Below the pieces are notes generated by a model. That model searched no databases, had not been told where the DNA came from, and worked only from the letters and a program-made list of their open reading frames with translations. From positions 19,337 to 83,336 of the forward strand of contig NZ_JAIFZS010000055.1 of NCBI RefSeq assembly GCF_019710635.1: a DNA stretch of 64,000 nucleotides, given 5' to 3'. This DNA comes from Mycolicibacterium xanthum (GTDB taxonomy: Bacteria; Actinomycetota; Actinomycetes; Mycobacteriales; Mycobacteriaceae). Positions 56,377-64,000 of this stretch are shown here, piece by piece. The position numbers and the translations under genes are program-made. Positions within the stretch are counted from its first letter, which is position 1. Each line of letters begins with the position of its first letter.

Positions 56377-57546
56377 CTACTTGAGCAGGGCGCGGCTCAT
56401 CACCACACGCTGAATCTGGTTGGTGCCCTCGTAGATCTGGGTGATCTTGGCGTCGCGCATCATCCGCTCGACCGGGAAGTCGACGGTGTAGCCGGCCCCG
56501 CCGAACAGCTGCACCGCGTCGGTGGTGACCTCCATGGCCACATCGGAGGCCAGGCACTTGCTCGCCGCCGAGATGAACCCGAGGTTCCCCTCGCCACGCT
56601 CGGCGCGCGCCGCGGCGGTGTAGACCATCAGGCGGGCCGCCTCCACCTTCATCGCCATGTCGGCGAGCATGAACTGCACCGCCTGGAAGTCGCTGATGTT
56701 CTTGCCGAACTGCTTACGGTCCTTGGTGTATTCGATCGCCGCGTCCAGTGCGCCCTGCGCGATGCCGACCGCCTGCGCGCCGATCGTCGGGCGGGTGTGG
56801 TCCAGCGTGGCCAGCGCGGTCTTGAAGCCGGTGCCGGGCTCGCCGATGATCCGGTCGCCGGGGATACGGCAGTTCTCGAAATACAGCTCGGTGGTGGGCG
56901 AACCCTTGATGCCGAGCTTCTTCTCCTTGGGCCCGATCGTGAAGCCCTCGTCGTCGATATGCACCATGAACGCCGAGATACCGTTGGCACCCTTGTCCGG
57001 GTCGGACACCGCCATCACCGTGTACCAGGACGACTTGCCGCCGTTGGTGATCCAGCACTTGGCGCCGTTGAGGATCCAGTCGTCGCCGTCGGCCTTGGCG
57101 CGGGTGCGCATCGCCGCCGCATCGCTGCCGGCCTCACGCTCGGACAGCGCGTAGGACGCCATCGCCTCACCGTCGGCGATCGACGGCAACACCTTGGCCT
57201 TGAGCTCGTCGGAGCCGCGCAGGATCAGGCCCATCGTGCCGAGCTTGTTGACCGCCGGGATCAGCGATGCCGAAGCGTCCACACGGGCGACCTCCTCGAT
57301 GACGATGCACGCCGCCACCGAGTCCGCGCCCTGACCGCCGTACTCCTCGGGCACGTGCACCGCGTTGAAACCGTTAGCCACCAGCGCGTCGAGCGCCTCT
57401 TGAGGGAAGCGCGAGTTCTCGTCGACGTCGGCGGCGTGCGGCGCGATCTCCTTCTCGCACAGCGCGCGGATCGCCGACCGCAGCTCCTGGTGTTCCTCGG
57501 GCAACTGGAACAGATCGAACGACGGATCGCCGCCCCAACTAGCCAT
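56377..57546 (-). CDS. fadE25: Acyl-CoA dehydrogenase FadE25
   Basis: A 389-residue acyl-CoA dehydrogenase, the same length as Rv3274c and very similar. The FAD/substrate motifs YALSEREAGSD and WITNGGKSSWYTVMA are present and the catalytic glutamate is in IYEGTNQIQR near the C-terminus. It oxidises acyl-CoA in beta-oxidation. The second of two adjacent ATGs (57546) was chosen because AAGGAG lies 6 bases upstream. Confidence 0.96.
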   Translation of the reverse strand: MASWGGDPSFDLFQLPEEHQELRSAIRALCEKEIAPHAADVDENSRFPQEALDALVANGFNAVHVPEEYGGQGADSVAACIVIEEVARVDASASLIPAVNKLGTMGLILRGSDELKAKVLPSIADGEAMASYALSEREAGSDAAAMRTRAKADGDDWILNGAKCWITNGGKSSWYTVMAVSDPDKGANGISAFMVHIDDEGFTIGPKEKKLGIKGSPTTELYFENCRIPGDRIIGEPGTGFKTALATLDHTRPTIGAQAVGIAQGALDAAIEYTKDRKQFGKNISDFQAVQFMLADMAMKVEAARLMVYTAAARAERGEGNLGFISAASKCLASDVAMEVTTDAVQLFGGAGYTVDFPVERMMRDAKITQIYEGTNQIQRVVMSRALLK

Positions 57547-57672
57547 CATGATCTCCTTGCTACTCGCCGGTAACTTTAACGTGCTCACGCCGCGCGACGG
57601 AGTCGTGGTCTCTAAGGTGGAGCTCAGCCTCGTCGAGGTTGGCTCTCAAGGTTGGTGGGTACTTTCCACCGT

Positions 57673-57864
57673 ATGCGGGTGTACATCGAGGGCGGAGCCT
57701 TTCGCCGTACCGCGAAATGTGAGTGTGGTTGGCACGCTACTCCGCGCTGGTTGCGCGCATCAGCGGTAATCGACGCCGGCATCCATGTCGCGCAGACCGG
57801 CCACACCGAGACGCCGTTGCTGAACCCCGCCACCGTTCCGGTCGTCGTCCTCAAGGCGTCGTAA
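57673..57864 (+). CDS. Small CxCGW-motif protein
   Basis: A 63-residue protein opening MRVYIEGG with a C-x-C-G-W motif (CECGWHA) and the segment RASAVIDAGIHVAQTGH. The paired cysteines and histidines suggest a zinc-binding knuckle. No function is known. TACTTT lies 7 bases before the ATG, a leaderless pattern that supports a real gene. It is divergent from fadE25. Confidence 0.62.
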   Translation: MRVYIEGGAFRRTAKCECGWHATPRWLRASAVIDAGIHVAQTGHTETPLLNPATVPVVVLKAS

Positions 57865-57881
57865 CGCGCCACATCCCCGTT

Positions 57882-57971
57882 GATACTGCGCTGGCGGTGG
57901 GCTCCACTCGCACAAATCCGCCCTGAGTGCAGTCTGAACGGAAGCGGGGCCACAGTCTGAACGGAAGCGGG
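57882..57971. repeat. Family B hairpin and 19-bp repeat before purE
   Basis: ACTGC at 57882 pairs with GCAGT at 57929, with GGGC/GCCC-type inner pairing. CAGTCTGAACGGAAGCGGG occurs at 57930-57948 and again at 57953-57971, 23 bp apart, ending 4 bases before the purE stop. Confidence 0.75.
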
Positions 57972-57974
57972 CGG

Positions 57975-58481
57975 CTACTCCCCCAGCAGTCGCCGGCGCA
58001 GCGCCTCATCTTTCTCCAGCACCATCGTCTCCAGCCCGGCCTGATAGTCGGCCATCCGCGACCGCAGCCCAGCGTCAGAAGCACCCAGGATGCGCACCGC
58101 CAGCAGCCCGGCGTTGCGGGCGCCGCCGATCGACACCGTCGCGACCGGCACTCCGGCCGGCATCTGCACGATCGACAGCAGCGAATCCAGCCCGTCCAGG
58201 CGGGCCAGCGGCACCGGCACCCCGATCACCGGCAAGGGTGTCGCCGAGGCCACCATGCCCGGCAGGTGAGCTGCTCCCCCAGCGCCGGCGACGATTACCT
58301 CGATTCCCCGCCCGGCCGCCTCCTGGGCGTAGGTCAGCATCCGCGCGGGTGTGCGGTGCGCGGAGACCACGCCGACCTCGAACGGCACATCGAACTCGGC
58401 CAGGGCGGACGCGGCCTCCGACATCACCGGCCAGTCGCTGTCGCTGCCCATGATCAGGCCCACCCGGGCGTGTGTCGTCAT
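57975..58481 (-). CDS. purE: N5-carboxyaminoimidazole ribonucleotide mutase
   Basis: A 168-residue PurE, converting N5-CAIR to CAIR in purine synthesis. The phosphate loop MGSDSDWPVM, SAHRTP and the GAGGAAHLPGM loop are conserved, as is SLLSIVQMPAGVPVATV. The ATG at 58481 matches family start and overlaps the purK stop (ATGA), so translation is coupled. Confidence 0.97.
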   Translation of the reverse strand: MTTHARVGLIMGSDSDWPVMSEAASALAEFDVPFEVGVVSAHRTPARMLTYAQEAAGRGIEVIVAGAGGAAHLPGMVASATPLPVIGVPVPLARLDGLDSLLSIVQMPAGVPVATVSIGGARNAGLLAVRILGASDAGLRSRMADYQAGLETMVLEKDEALRRRLLGE

Positions 58482-59692
58482 GCGTGGGGGTCCCATCCGT
58501 CGGTCCACTGCGCGTGCGACAACCAGTGTGCCGCCCGCTCCGCGCGTTCCCGCAGCGACGCCACCGACTCGGTGGCCGACCCGACGATGTTGACGTGGCC
58601 GATTTTGCGGCCCGGCCGCTCCCCCTTGCCGTACAGGTGCACCTTGGCGTCGGGCATACGCGCGCACAGGTGGTGCACGCGTTCGTCCATCGACATCGAC
58701 GGGGTGTCCGGTGCCCCGATCACGTTGCCCATCACGGTGAACGGCGCCAGCGCCGACGTGTCACCCAGCGGGTAGTCCAGCACCGCGCGCAGGTGCTGTT
58801 CGAACTGGCCGGTGCGGGCGCCGTCCATGCTCCAGTGCCCGGAGTTGTGCGGGCGCATCGCCAGTTCGTTGACCAGCAGCGCGCCGTCGACGGTCTCGAA
58901 CAGCTCCACCGCCATCACCCCGACCATGCCGAGTTCGGCGGCCAGCCGCAGCGCCAATCCGGAAGCGGTCGAGCCGGTTTCCTCGGATAGATCCGGGGCA
59001 GGGGCGATCACGGTCACACAGATGCCGTCGCGCTGCACGGTCTCGACCACCGGCCAGGCCGCGCCCTGACCGAATGGTGAGCGGGCGACCAGCGCGGCCA
59101 GCTCGCGGTGCATCGCGATGCGCTCCTCCACCATCACCGCCACCCCGTCGGCCAGATAACCCTCGACCACGGCGCACGCATCGTCCGGACCGGAGGCCAT
59201 CACCACGCCGCGGCCGTCGTAGCCGCCCCGCACCGTCTTGACCACCACCGGCCCACCGACCGCCTTCGCGAACTCGGCGGCGTCCGAGACCGACGACACC
59301 GCCGCGTACCGCGGCACCGGCGCGCCCAGGGCCTCCAGTCGACGGCGCATCGTCAGTTTGTCCTGCGCGTGCACCAACGCTTCCGGCGGCGGCGCGACGG
59401 CGACCCCCTCGGCGACCAGCGTCTTGAGGTGGTCGGTGGGCACGTGTTCGTGGTCGAACGTCAGCACCGTCGCGCCATCGGCCACCTTGCGCAAAGCGTC
59501 GAGGTCGGTGTGCGAGCCCAGGACCACGTCCGGGGACACCAGCGCGGCCGATTCGTCGCTGCTGGTGGCCAGCACGCGCAGCGTCTGGCCCAGCGCGATG
59601 GCGGCCTGATGGGTCATTCGGGCCAGCTGGCCGCCGCCGACCATGGCGACGACGGGGGCCGCGGAGGGCTCTCGGGTGGGGCGTGCAGACAC
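58478..59692 (-). CDS. purK: N5-carboxyaminoimidazole ribonucleotide synthase
   Basis: A 404-residue ATP-grasp enzyme (Rv3276c family) making N5-CAIR from AIR, ATP and bicarbonate. The N-terminal VVAMVGGGQLARM, the ATP-grasp KTVRGGYDGRGV and metal-site NELAMRPHNSGH are present. The GTG at 59692 gives the family start; an upstream reading is not conserved and would overlap the divergent gtrA. Confidence 0.95.
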   Translation of the reverse strand: MSARPTREPSAAPVVAMVGGGQLARMTHQAAIALGQTLRVLATSSDESAALVSPDVVLGSHTDLDALRKVADGATVLTFDHEHVPTDHLKTLVAEGVAVAPPPEALVHAQDKLTMRRRLEALGAPVPRYAAVSSVSDAAEFAKAVGGPVVVKTVRGGYDGRGVVMASGPDDACAVVEGYLADGVAVMVEERIAMHRELAALVARSPFGQGAAWPVVETVQRDGICVTVIAPAPDLSEETGSTASGLALRLAAELGMVGVMAVELFETVDGALLVNELAMRPHNSGHWSMDGARTGQFEQHLRAVLDYPLGDTSALAPFTVMGNVIGAPDTPSMSMDERVHHLCARMPDAKVHLYGKGERPGRKIGHVNIVGSATESVASLRERAERAAHWLSHAQWTDGWDPHA

Positions 59693-59786
59693 GGCACCTA
59701 TCGTGTCATGACCCAGGCCACACGGTTGACCTGCGACTAAGCCGCGATGGCGAGTTTCTTGGGTTGGTTCCGTACACTTCGCTCTT

Positions 59787-60449
59787 GTGTCCTTTGCCGA
59801 TGCGACGATCAAGCGCCTTCCGGGGCCGCTGCGTCCTTTCGCCGAGCGGCATCATGAGCTGATCAAATTCGCCATCGTCGGCGCGACAACGTTCGTCATC
59901 GACTCGGCGATCTTCTTCACCCTCAAGCTGACGGTCCTGGAACCCAAGCCGGTGACGGCCAAGATCATCGCCGGCATCGTCGCAGTGATCGCCTCCTACA
60001 TCCTGAACCGGGAGTGGAGCTTCCGGGACCGCGGCGGCCGCGAGCGCCACCACGAGGCGCTGCTGTTCTTCATGGTCAGCGGCGTGGGCGTGGTGCTGGC
60101 CATGGTGCCGTTGTGGATCTCCAGCTATGTGCTGATGCTGCGGGTGCCGATGGTGTCGCTGACGGCGGAGAACGTCGCCGACTTCGTCTCGGCCTACATC
60201 ATCGGCAACCTGCTGCAGATGGCGTTCCGGTTCTGGGCGTTCCGCCGCTTCGTCTTCCCCGACGAGTTCGCCCGCAACCCAGAGAAGGCCCTGGAGTCCA
60301 CCCTGACCGGCGGCGGCTTCGCCGAGGTGGCCGAGGACGAGTACGAGGCGCGCCACCAGGCCGACAACGTCACCCCGATGCGGGCGTCGCGGCGGCGGCA
60401 GCGTCAGCTGGGAGCTTCCTCCGAACCCAGGGTGTCGAAGACTTCGTGA
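59787..60449 (+). CDS. GtrA-like membrane protein
   Basis: A 220-residue GtrA/DPMS-family protein matching Rv3277. Four hydrophobic helices (about 25-45, 58-74, 90-112 and 128-152) with KFAIVGATTFVIDSAIFF and SYILNREWSF. GtrA proteins flip or transfer lipid-linked sugars; the homologue is linked to arabinogalactan or LAM precursors only by context. TACACT lies 8 bases before the GTG. The hydrophilic C-terminus (about 170-220) overlaps the convergent PH-domain gene by 46 bases. Confidence 0.88.
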   Translation: MSFADATIKRLPGPLRPFAERHHELIKFAIVGATTFVIDSAIFFTLKLTVLEPKPVTAKIIAGIVAVIASYILNREWSFRDRGGRERHHEALLFFMVSGVGVVLAMVPLWISSYVLMLRVPMVSLTAENVADFVSAYIIGNLLQMAFRFWAFRRFVFPDEFARNPEKALESTLTGGGFAEVAEDEYEARHQADNVTPMRASRRRQRQLGASSEPRVSKTS

Positions 60450-60922
60450 TACAGCAGTGAGTGCACCCGCTCGACGTTGGGGATGTCTTCGAACTCGAGC
60501 GGGTCCTGGGCTGCCGATTCGATGATCAGCGTGCCGGTGCGCAGCATGCGGTCGATGAGGCTGTGGCGGAATTCCACGCTGTTGATGCGGGCGAGCGGGA
60601 TGTCGATGCCCTGCCGGGTGACCAGCCCGTGGCGGTACATCACCCGGCGGTCGGTGATGACGAAGTGGGTGGTCCACCAGTTCAGGAACGGCCACACCGA
60701 CAGCCACAGCACAAGGATCAGCCAGAGCGCGGCGATGACCAGGTGGACGATGTTCTTGGCGTTGGACTCCCAGTCCAGTGTGTTGACGTAGCCGGCGAGG
60801 AACGCGGCGGCGGCGCTGGCGACGAGCAGGATCAGCGCCGGGACGGTCAGCCGCCCCCAGTGCGGGTGGCGGTGCAGCACGACACGTTCGTCTTTGGCCA
60901 GCACATTGTCCGGGTAACCCAC
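60404..60922 (-). CDS. PH-domain (bacterial YdbS/DUF304-like) membrane protein
   Basis: A 172-residue protein matching Rv3278c, with two hydrophobic segments (about 26-45 and 58-80) and a C-terminal bPH2-type domain containing ITDRRVMYRHGLVTRQGIDIPLARINSVEF. Role unknown; probably a membrane-stress or envelope adaptor. In M. tuberculosis birA follows; here the next DNA is a 17-bp repeat and a mobile region. Confidence 0.88.
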   Translation of the reverse strand: MGYPDNVLAKDERVVLHRHPHWGRLTVPALILLVASAAAAFLAGYVNTLDWESNAKNIVHLVIAALWLILVLWLSVWPFLNWWTTHFVITDRRVMYRHGLVTRQGIDIPLARINSVEFRHSLIDRMLRTGTLIIESAAQDPLEFEDIPNVERVHSLLYHEVFDTLGSEEAPS

Positions 60923-60974
60923 GGGAGAACTGTACCCAGGGCGGGGGCCGCAGGCTCTGTCGCGCCACCAACCG

Positions 60975-61031
60975 GCTAGCGATCCTTGGTCGCTAGCGAT
61001 CCTTGGTCGCTAGCGATCCTTGGTCGCTAGC
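60975..61031. repeat. 17-bp tandem repeat at the edge of the mobile region
   Basis: GCTAGCGATCCTTGGTC occurs at 60975-60991, 60992-61008 and 61009-61025, then partly at 61026. Each unit contains the GCTAGC palindrome. It marks where conserved synteny ends. Confidence 0.88.
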
Positions 61032-61054
61032 TCGTTGAGAGTTGTCTTGAGTTT

Positions 61055-62679
61055 TTAGGCTGCGTTCGGCAGGAGCCGAGCTCGATCGATGGTTTCGTTG
61101 ATGTGAATGTCGATGGTGTGCAATGCCTTTCGCAATGGCGGTGGCGCTGGAGGCTGGTCGCCGGCAAGTAGCGGGCGGAGTAGCCGGTCGTGCAGTTTGG
61201 TGTAGAAGATCGCGAAACGTAGGCCGTCGCCGGTGAATCGGTAGCGGTTCTTGCCGGGACTCGGGTAATGAGCCCGTTGAGGCGTAGCCGGGCCAAGTCG
61301 TAGCTGGCCTGGTTGGTGGTGTAGTCAGTGCTCTCGAGCAGTCCGGGCATCAAGGCGCGCAGGCTCTTGTTGGTGATGCCGGTGACGGCGAGCACGGTGG
61401 TGCATAGGGCGCCGGCCAGGGCTTGGACCCGAGGGTCGCCGAACCGCAAGGCCGGGGCCCTCCTGCCATCCTCGGTGAGGGTGGGCCGGGCGATCCGCTC
61501 AAAGGCTGGACTCGCCAGGACACAGCCCTGACCGACACGTTCAGTATCGAGCAGGCGGCGGTTGACCGCACGGGCGCGGGCCTGCAGTTCGTCGAGATGG
61601 GTCAGGCGGCGGTGACACCGCAGGTCGTCGGGTGAGTTGATGACGGTCTCGATGCGCAGCGCCCGCCCGTCCTTCAAATACTGCTTGATGCGGGAGTGCT
61701 TGTAGAAGGCGTTGACGGTGACGTCAGTGCCGCGGGTGATGATCTTTGTTTTCGGCACGCAGTCCAACTTCGGGGGCCGGCCCAGGTGTCGGGGCCCGTG
61801 GAAGATCAGTTCCACACTGTTGGGGCGGCCGATGTCGAGATTGTCGGCGACGAGGGCTTCGAAGAACGCCCTCGCTCGGCGCGGGGCGTCGAAGACCAGG
61901 GTGCGCGACACCTCGATCTGGCGCATCGACAGCTCCCACCAGTAGCCCGCGGCGCGGTCGTGCTCGGTCAGCGGCAACGGCAGCCGGCTCATCCAGCGTT
62001 GGAAGAACACCCCGATGGTGCCCGGGCCCAGCCGGTCACAGATCGTCTGCAGCGCGGCGGGATCGGTGCAGGTGGCGAACCCGTTGGACAGCTCGGTGAA
62101 CCCGATGCCGGCGGCGGTGGCCTGGCGTTTGGCCCACTCGTGACCGTTGAGCCACACCTTGATCGGGTACGGGAAGTAGGCGCAGATCTTGATGAACGCC
62201 GGCCCGAAATCGGCATCCCAGAGATAGAAATAGAAACACGTCACCCGCCGGTCGGCCTTGGTGAACGAAAACCACGGAACGCCGTTGCGGCCCATGCGTT
62301 TCGTCGCGGCGAACACGTTCTGGAACTCCTGCGCGACCCCGATCGCGGCCACCCCGCAGCGGCCGGTGAGCGCCTGCCGAGCCAGATACGGCCGCATCCG
62401 ATCGATCTTGCGGTCGTCCTTGATGAACCGCACCACCGGGATGTGGTTGTCTGCAGCGAAGCGGTCCACCGCCCTGCGGAACGCTGTGCCGATCTTCTCC
62501 ATGATCGCCGGCGACGGAATCGGATAACCCAGATGTGCGGTCATGAACGACACCACCTGACCGCCCACCTGCAAATTCGGCACGTAACCGTTCAGATAGA
62601 TCCGATCCAGGCACTCCACATCCAGGTCCACATGCCCGTCGAGCACATCATTGACGGTCACCGGCTTGTCCATGACCAT
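61055..62679 (-). pseudogene. Frameshifted large conserved protein of the mobile region
   Basis: A frame beginning MVMDKPVTVNDVLDGH runs about 475 codons before a frameshift near 61254-61256, where a one-base deletion in a GG/CC run breaks it. In the next frame it continues RYRFTGDGLRFAIFYTK and ends LPNAA at 61055. The reconstructed protein is about 540 residues. The end (ASYDLARLRLNGLITRVPGK and YRFTGDGL) looks like a winged-helix DNA-binding domain; the N-terminal part is not recognised. It may belong to a mobile element, as it abuts transposase genes. Intact copies are expected elsewhere in actinobacteria. Confidence 0.7.
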
Positions 62680-62765
62680 CAGCGTGACCGCAGCTCACAC
62701 GGGCCACAAGCCCGCAGCCTCGGCGGTCAGAGGCGAAGCCTCACTGGATGAGTGATTCCAGGGGG

Positions 62766-63686
62766 TCAGTGGTCGTAGGCGGTCAGTGATCGTTTGATGG
62801 TGGCGCCGAGGTGGTCGTTGTGCCAGATGGCGGCGGTGAGGGCGAGGATGCGTTGGGCGATGCGGACGCAGACTCCGCTGAACGTGCGTCCGCCGTGGCG
62901 TTCAAGGTCGAGTTGGCCTTTGAGGGTGTCGTTGACGGACTCGATGATCTGGCGCAGGGGTTTGAACAAGTGGTGTCCGCTGCGGGGAGTCTCGCCTTTG
63001 CGTTGCGGGCGTAGCAGGGCGATTCCAGCGTCGGCGAGTTCGGCCTCGAACACGCGCCCGTAGTAGTTCTTGTCGGCGATGATCGTGGTCGGCGACGATG
63101 CTTGTGTTGCAGCCAAACTGGTGGTTCCGGTGAGGATGTCGCACAGAGCGTGGCGTTCGTCGGCTTTGGCTCCGGTCAGCGCCCACCCGGTGGGCAGCCC
63201 ATGCAGCGTGCACACCAGATGCAGCCGCAGTCCCCAGAAGTAGCGCGAGTGTGAGGCGCAGTAGCCGTACTCGGCCCACCCGGCCAGATCTGAACGCTTG
63301 GCGGTCTCGCGGGAGCGGCCGCATTCGACCGGGGTGGAGTCGACCACCCAGGTGGTGTCGTCGCCGATGCTGGTCATCGCTGCCAGTCGGGTAGTCAGCC
63401 ACGCCATGGTGGGCGCCAGCGCCCGCAGCCGTTTGTTGTAGCCCGATTGGCCCGGCAGGTCGGGGAACATCGCCAGCAGGTGGGTGCGCACATGGCGCAG
63501 CCAGCGGCGCTCGCTGGCGAAGCCCAGCAGTGCCTGCATCACCGCCAACGCCAGCAGTTCGGCGTCGCTGATGTGCGGGATGAACCCCACTTTCGGTCGG
63601 GGTGGCACCCGATAGGGGTGTTGTTTCAGCAGGTCATCGGTAGTGACGTACAGTGCGGTGATGAGGGCGTCCAGGTCAGCGCCCAC
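62766..63686 (-). mobile_element. IS982-family transposase
   Basis: A 306-residue DDE transposase. Catalytic positions are D in VVDSTPVE, D in IIADKNYYG and E in IIESVNDTLKGQLDLERHG. The N-terminal DELITLAILQ-like stretch reads DAELLALAVMQALLGFAS, typical of IS982. GTG start at 63686. Element ends could not be fixed: a GATT-C-GGGGG-like pair at about 62753 and 63736 may be chance or belong to the neighbouring element. Confidence 0.88.
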
Positions 63687-63720
63687 GACAGGTCTCCAAG
63701 CCTTGAGCGTGTGGTAGTAG

Positions 63721-64000
63721 TGTGGTTCCCCCGAAATCGTGGAGGGTTTCCTATGCCGCTTGCGGCTTGGTCTTGGCTTCCCTGATTTCGTAGTTGACGG
63801 GCGAGAGACCGTCGGCGGCGCTGTGACGGCGTTGGTGGTTGTAGAAGGTGTAACACCAGTCGATGACCACAGCCTGCGCGTGGATGGTATCACGGAAACG
63901 ATTGCGGGACAGTACTTCCCACTCCAGCGAGGAGAAGAACGCCTCGGCGGCCGCATTGTCGAAACACGATCCCACCCGGCCCATCGACTGCCGAATCCCC
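63721..64000 (-). mobile_element. IS3-family element, 3' end only
   Basis: The end of an orfB transposase (63751-64000) with MGRVGSCFDNAAAEAFFSSLEWE, the Glu of its DDE triad and YTFYNHQRRHSAADGLSP, the rve_3 signature. The frame runs off the window. The outer boundary is probably near 63721, where TGTGGTTCCCCCGAAATCG begins, a typical TG-starting IS3 end. Confidence 0.85.

Noticed and set aside
61027..61054. 61027 as the true end of the large mobile-region protein
   Set aside because: The last 75 residues in that frame are low-quality sequence; the shifted frame ends in a conserved-looking LPNAA at 61055.
62766..64000. Composite transposon made of IS982 and IS3 elements
   Set aside because: The two transposases belong to different families, and no matched pair of flanking copies is visible in the window.

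Overview
The window is chromosomal DNA of a high-GC actinobacterium, almost certainly a non-tuberculous, Mycolicibacterium-like mycobacterium. The gene order follows the M. tuberculosis segment from whiB1 (Rv3219) to the PH-domain gene (Rv3278c): whiB1, pdtaS, biotin-carrier protein, rshA, sigH, aroA, rsgA, desA3, ppk2, secA1, hpf, lpqB-mtrB-mtrA, tmk, sahH, alkX-rubB-rubA-alkB, manA, pmmA, whiB2, fbiA-fbiB, GDP-mannose pyrophosphorylase, wbbL, rmlD, lcp1, fadE25, purE-purK and gtrA. The long WhmD-type WhiB2 and the genes added between conserved ones argue against the tuberculosis complex. No tRNA, rRNA, prophage or CRISPR array was seen.

Layout. 1-4.1 kb: redox and signalling regulators (WhiB1, PdtaS, SigH with its anti-sigma factor RshA) and a 30-codon gene for ribosomal protein bL37. 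4.1-13.6 kb: a membrane-anchored protein, YbaK deacylase, SDR, two methyltransferases, an SRAP/HMCES abasic-site protein, AroA, RsgA and an aldo/keto reductase. 13.6-20 kb: lipid and energy genes (DesA3 with its ferredoxin reductase, PPK2, a WS/DGAT-like acyltransferase). 20-26 kb: SecA1, HPF, ComF and a DUF559-type gene bracketed by 62-bp palindromes. 25.7-34 kb: a Rieske lipoprotein, the LpqB-MtrB-MtrA operon, Tmk and SahH. 34.1-38.3 kb: alkane hydroxylase operon and an amino-acid permease. 38.6-46.6 kb: mannose activation, WhiB2 and F420 biosynthesis. 46.6-55.8 kb: Nudix, cyclase, a frameshifted SnoaL-like gene, rhamnose/arabinogalactan-linker genes, Lcp1 and BirA. 55.8-61 kb: a coiled-coil repeat protein, FadE25, PurE/PurK, GtrA and a PH-domain protein. 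61-64 kb: a mobile region with a frameshifted large ORF carrying a winged-helix-like end, an IS982-type transposase and the end of an IS3-type element.

The genes cluster by theme. DesA3 and its reductase share a distinctive tandem-palindrome operator. ManA, PmmA, GDP-mannose pyrophosphorylase, WbbL, RmlD and Lcp1 build and attach the mannose- and rhamnose-containing cell-envelope polymers. MtrA/MtrB/LpqB, WhiB2 and WhiB1 control growth and division. SigH/RshA answer thiol stress. At least ten genes have a TANNNT hexamer 6-8 bases before an ATG or GTG, the signature of leaderless mycobacterial transcripts, and this was used to choose starts.

Intergenic DNA is unusually rich in short repeats: three families of dispersed hairpins, mostly between convergent genes, and several minisatellites of 17-29 bp, some overlapping stop codons. 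The most unusual items are the 62-bp palindrome/DUF559 cassette, the paired TACGNNNNCGTA operators of the desaturase system, a long SigH isoform with its own Shine-Dalgarno sequence, a MIRU-like coupled micro-ORF between fbiB and the Nudix gene, and the frameshifted ORF in the IS cluster.
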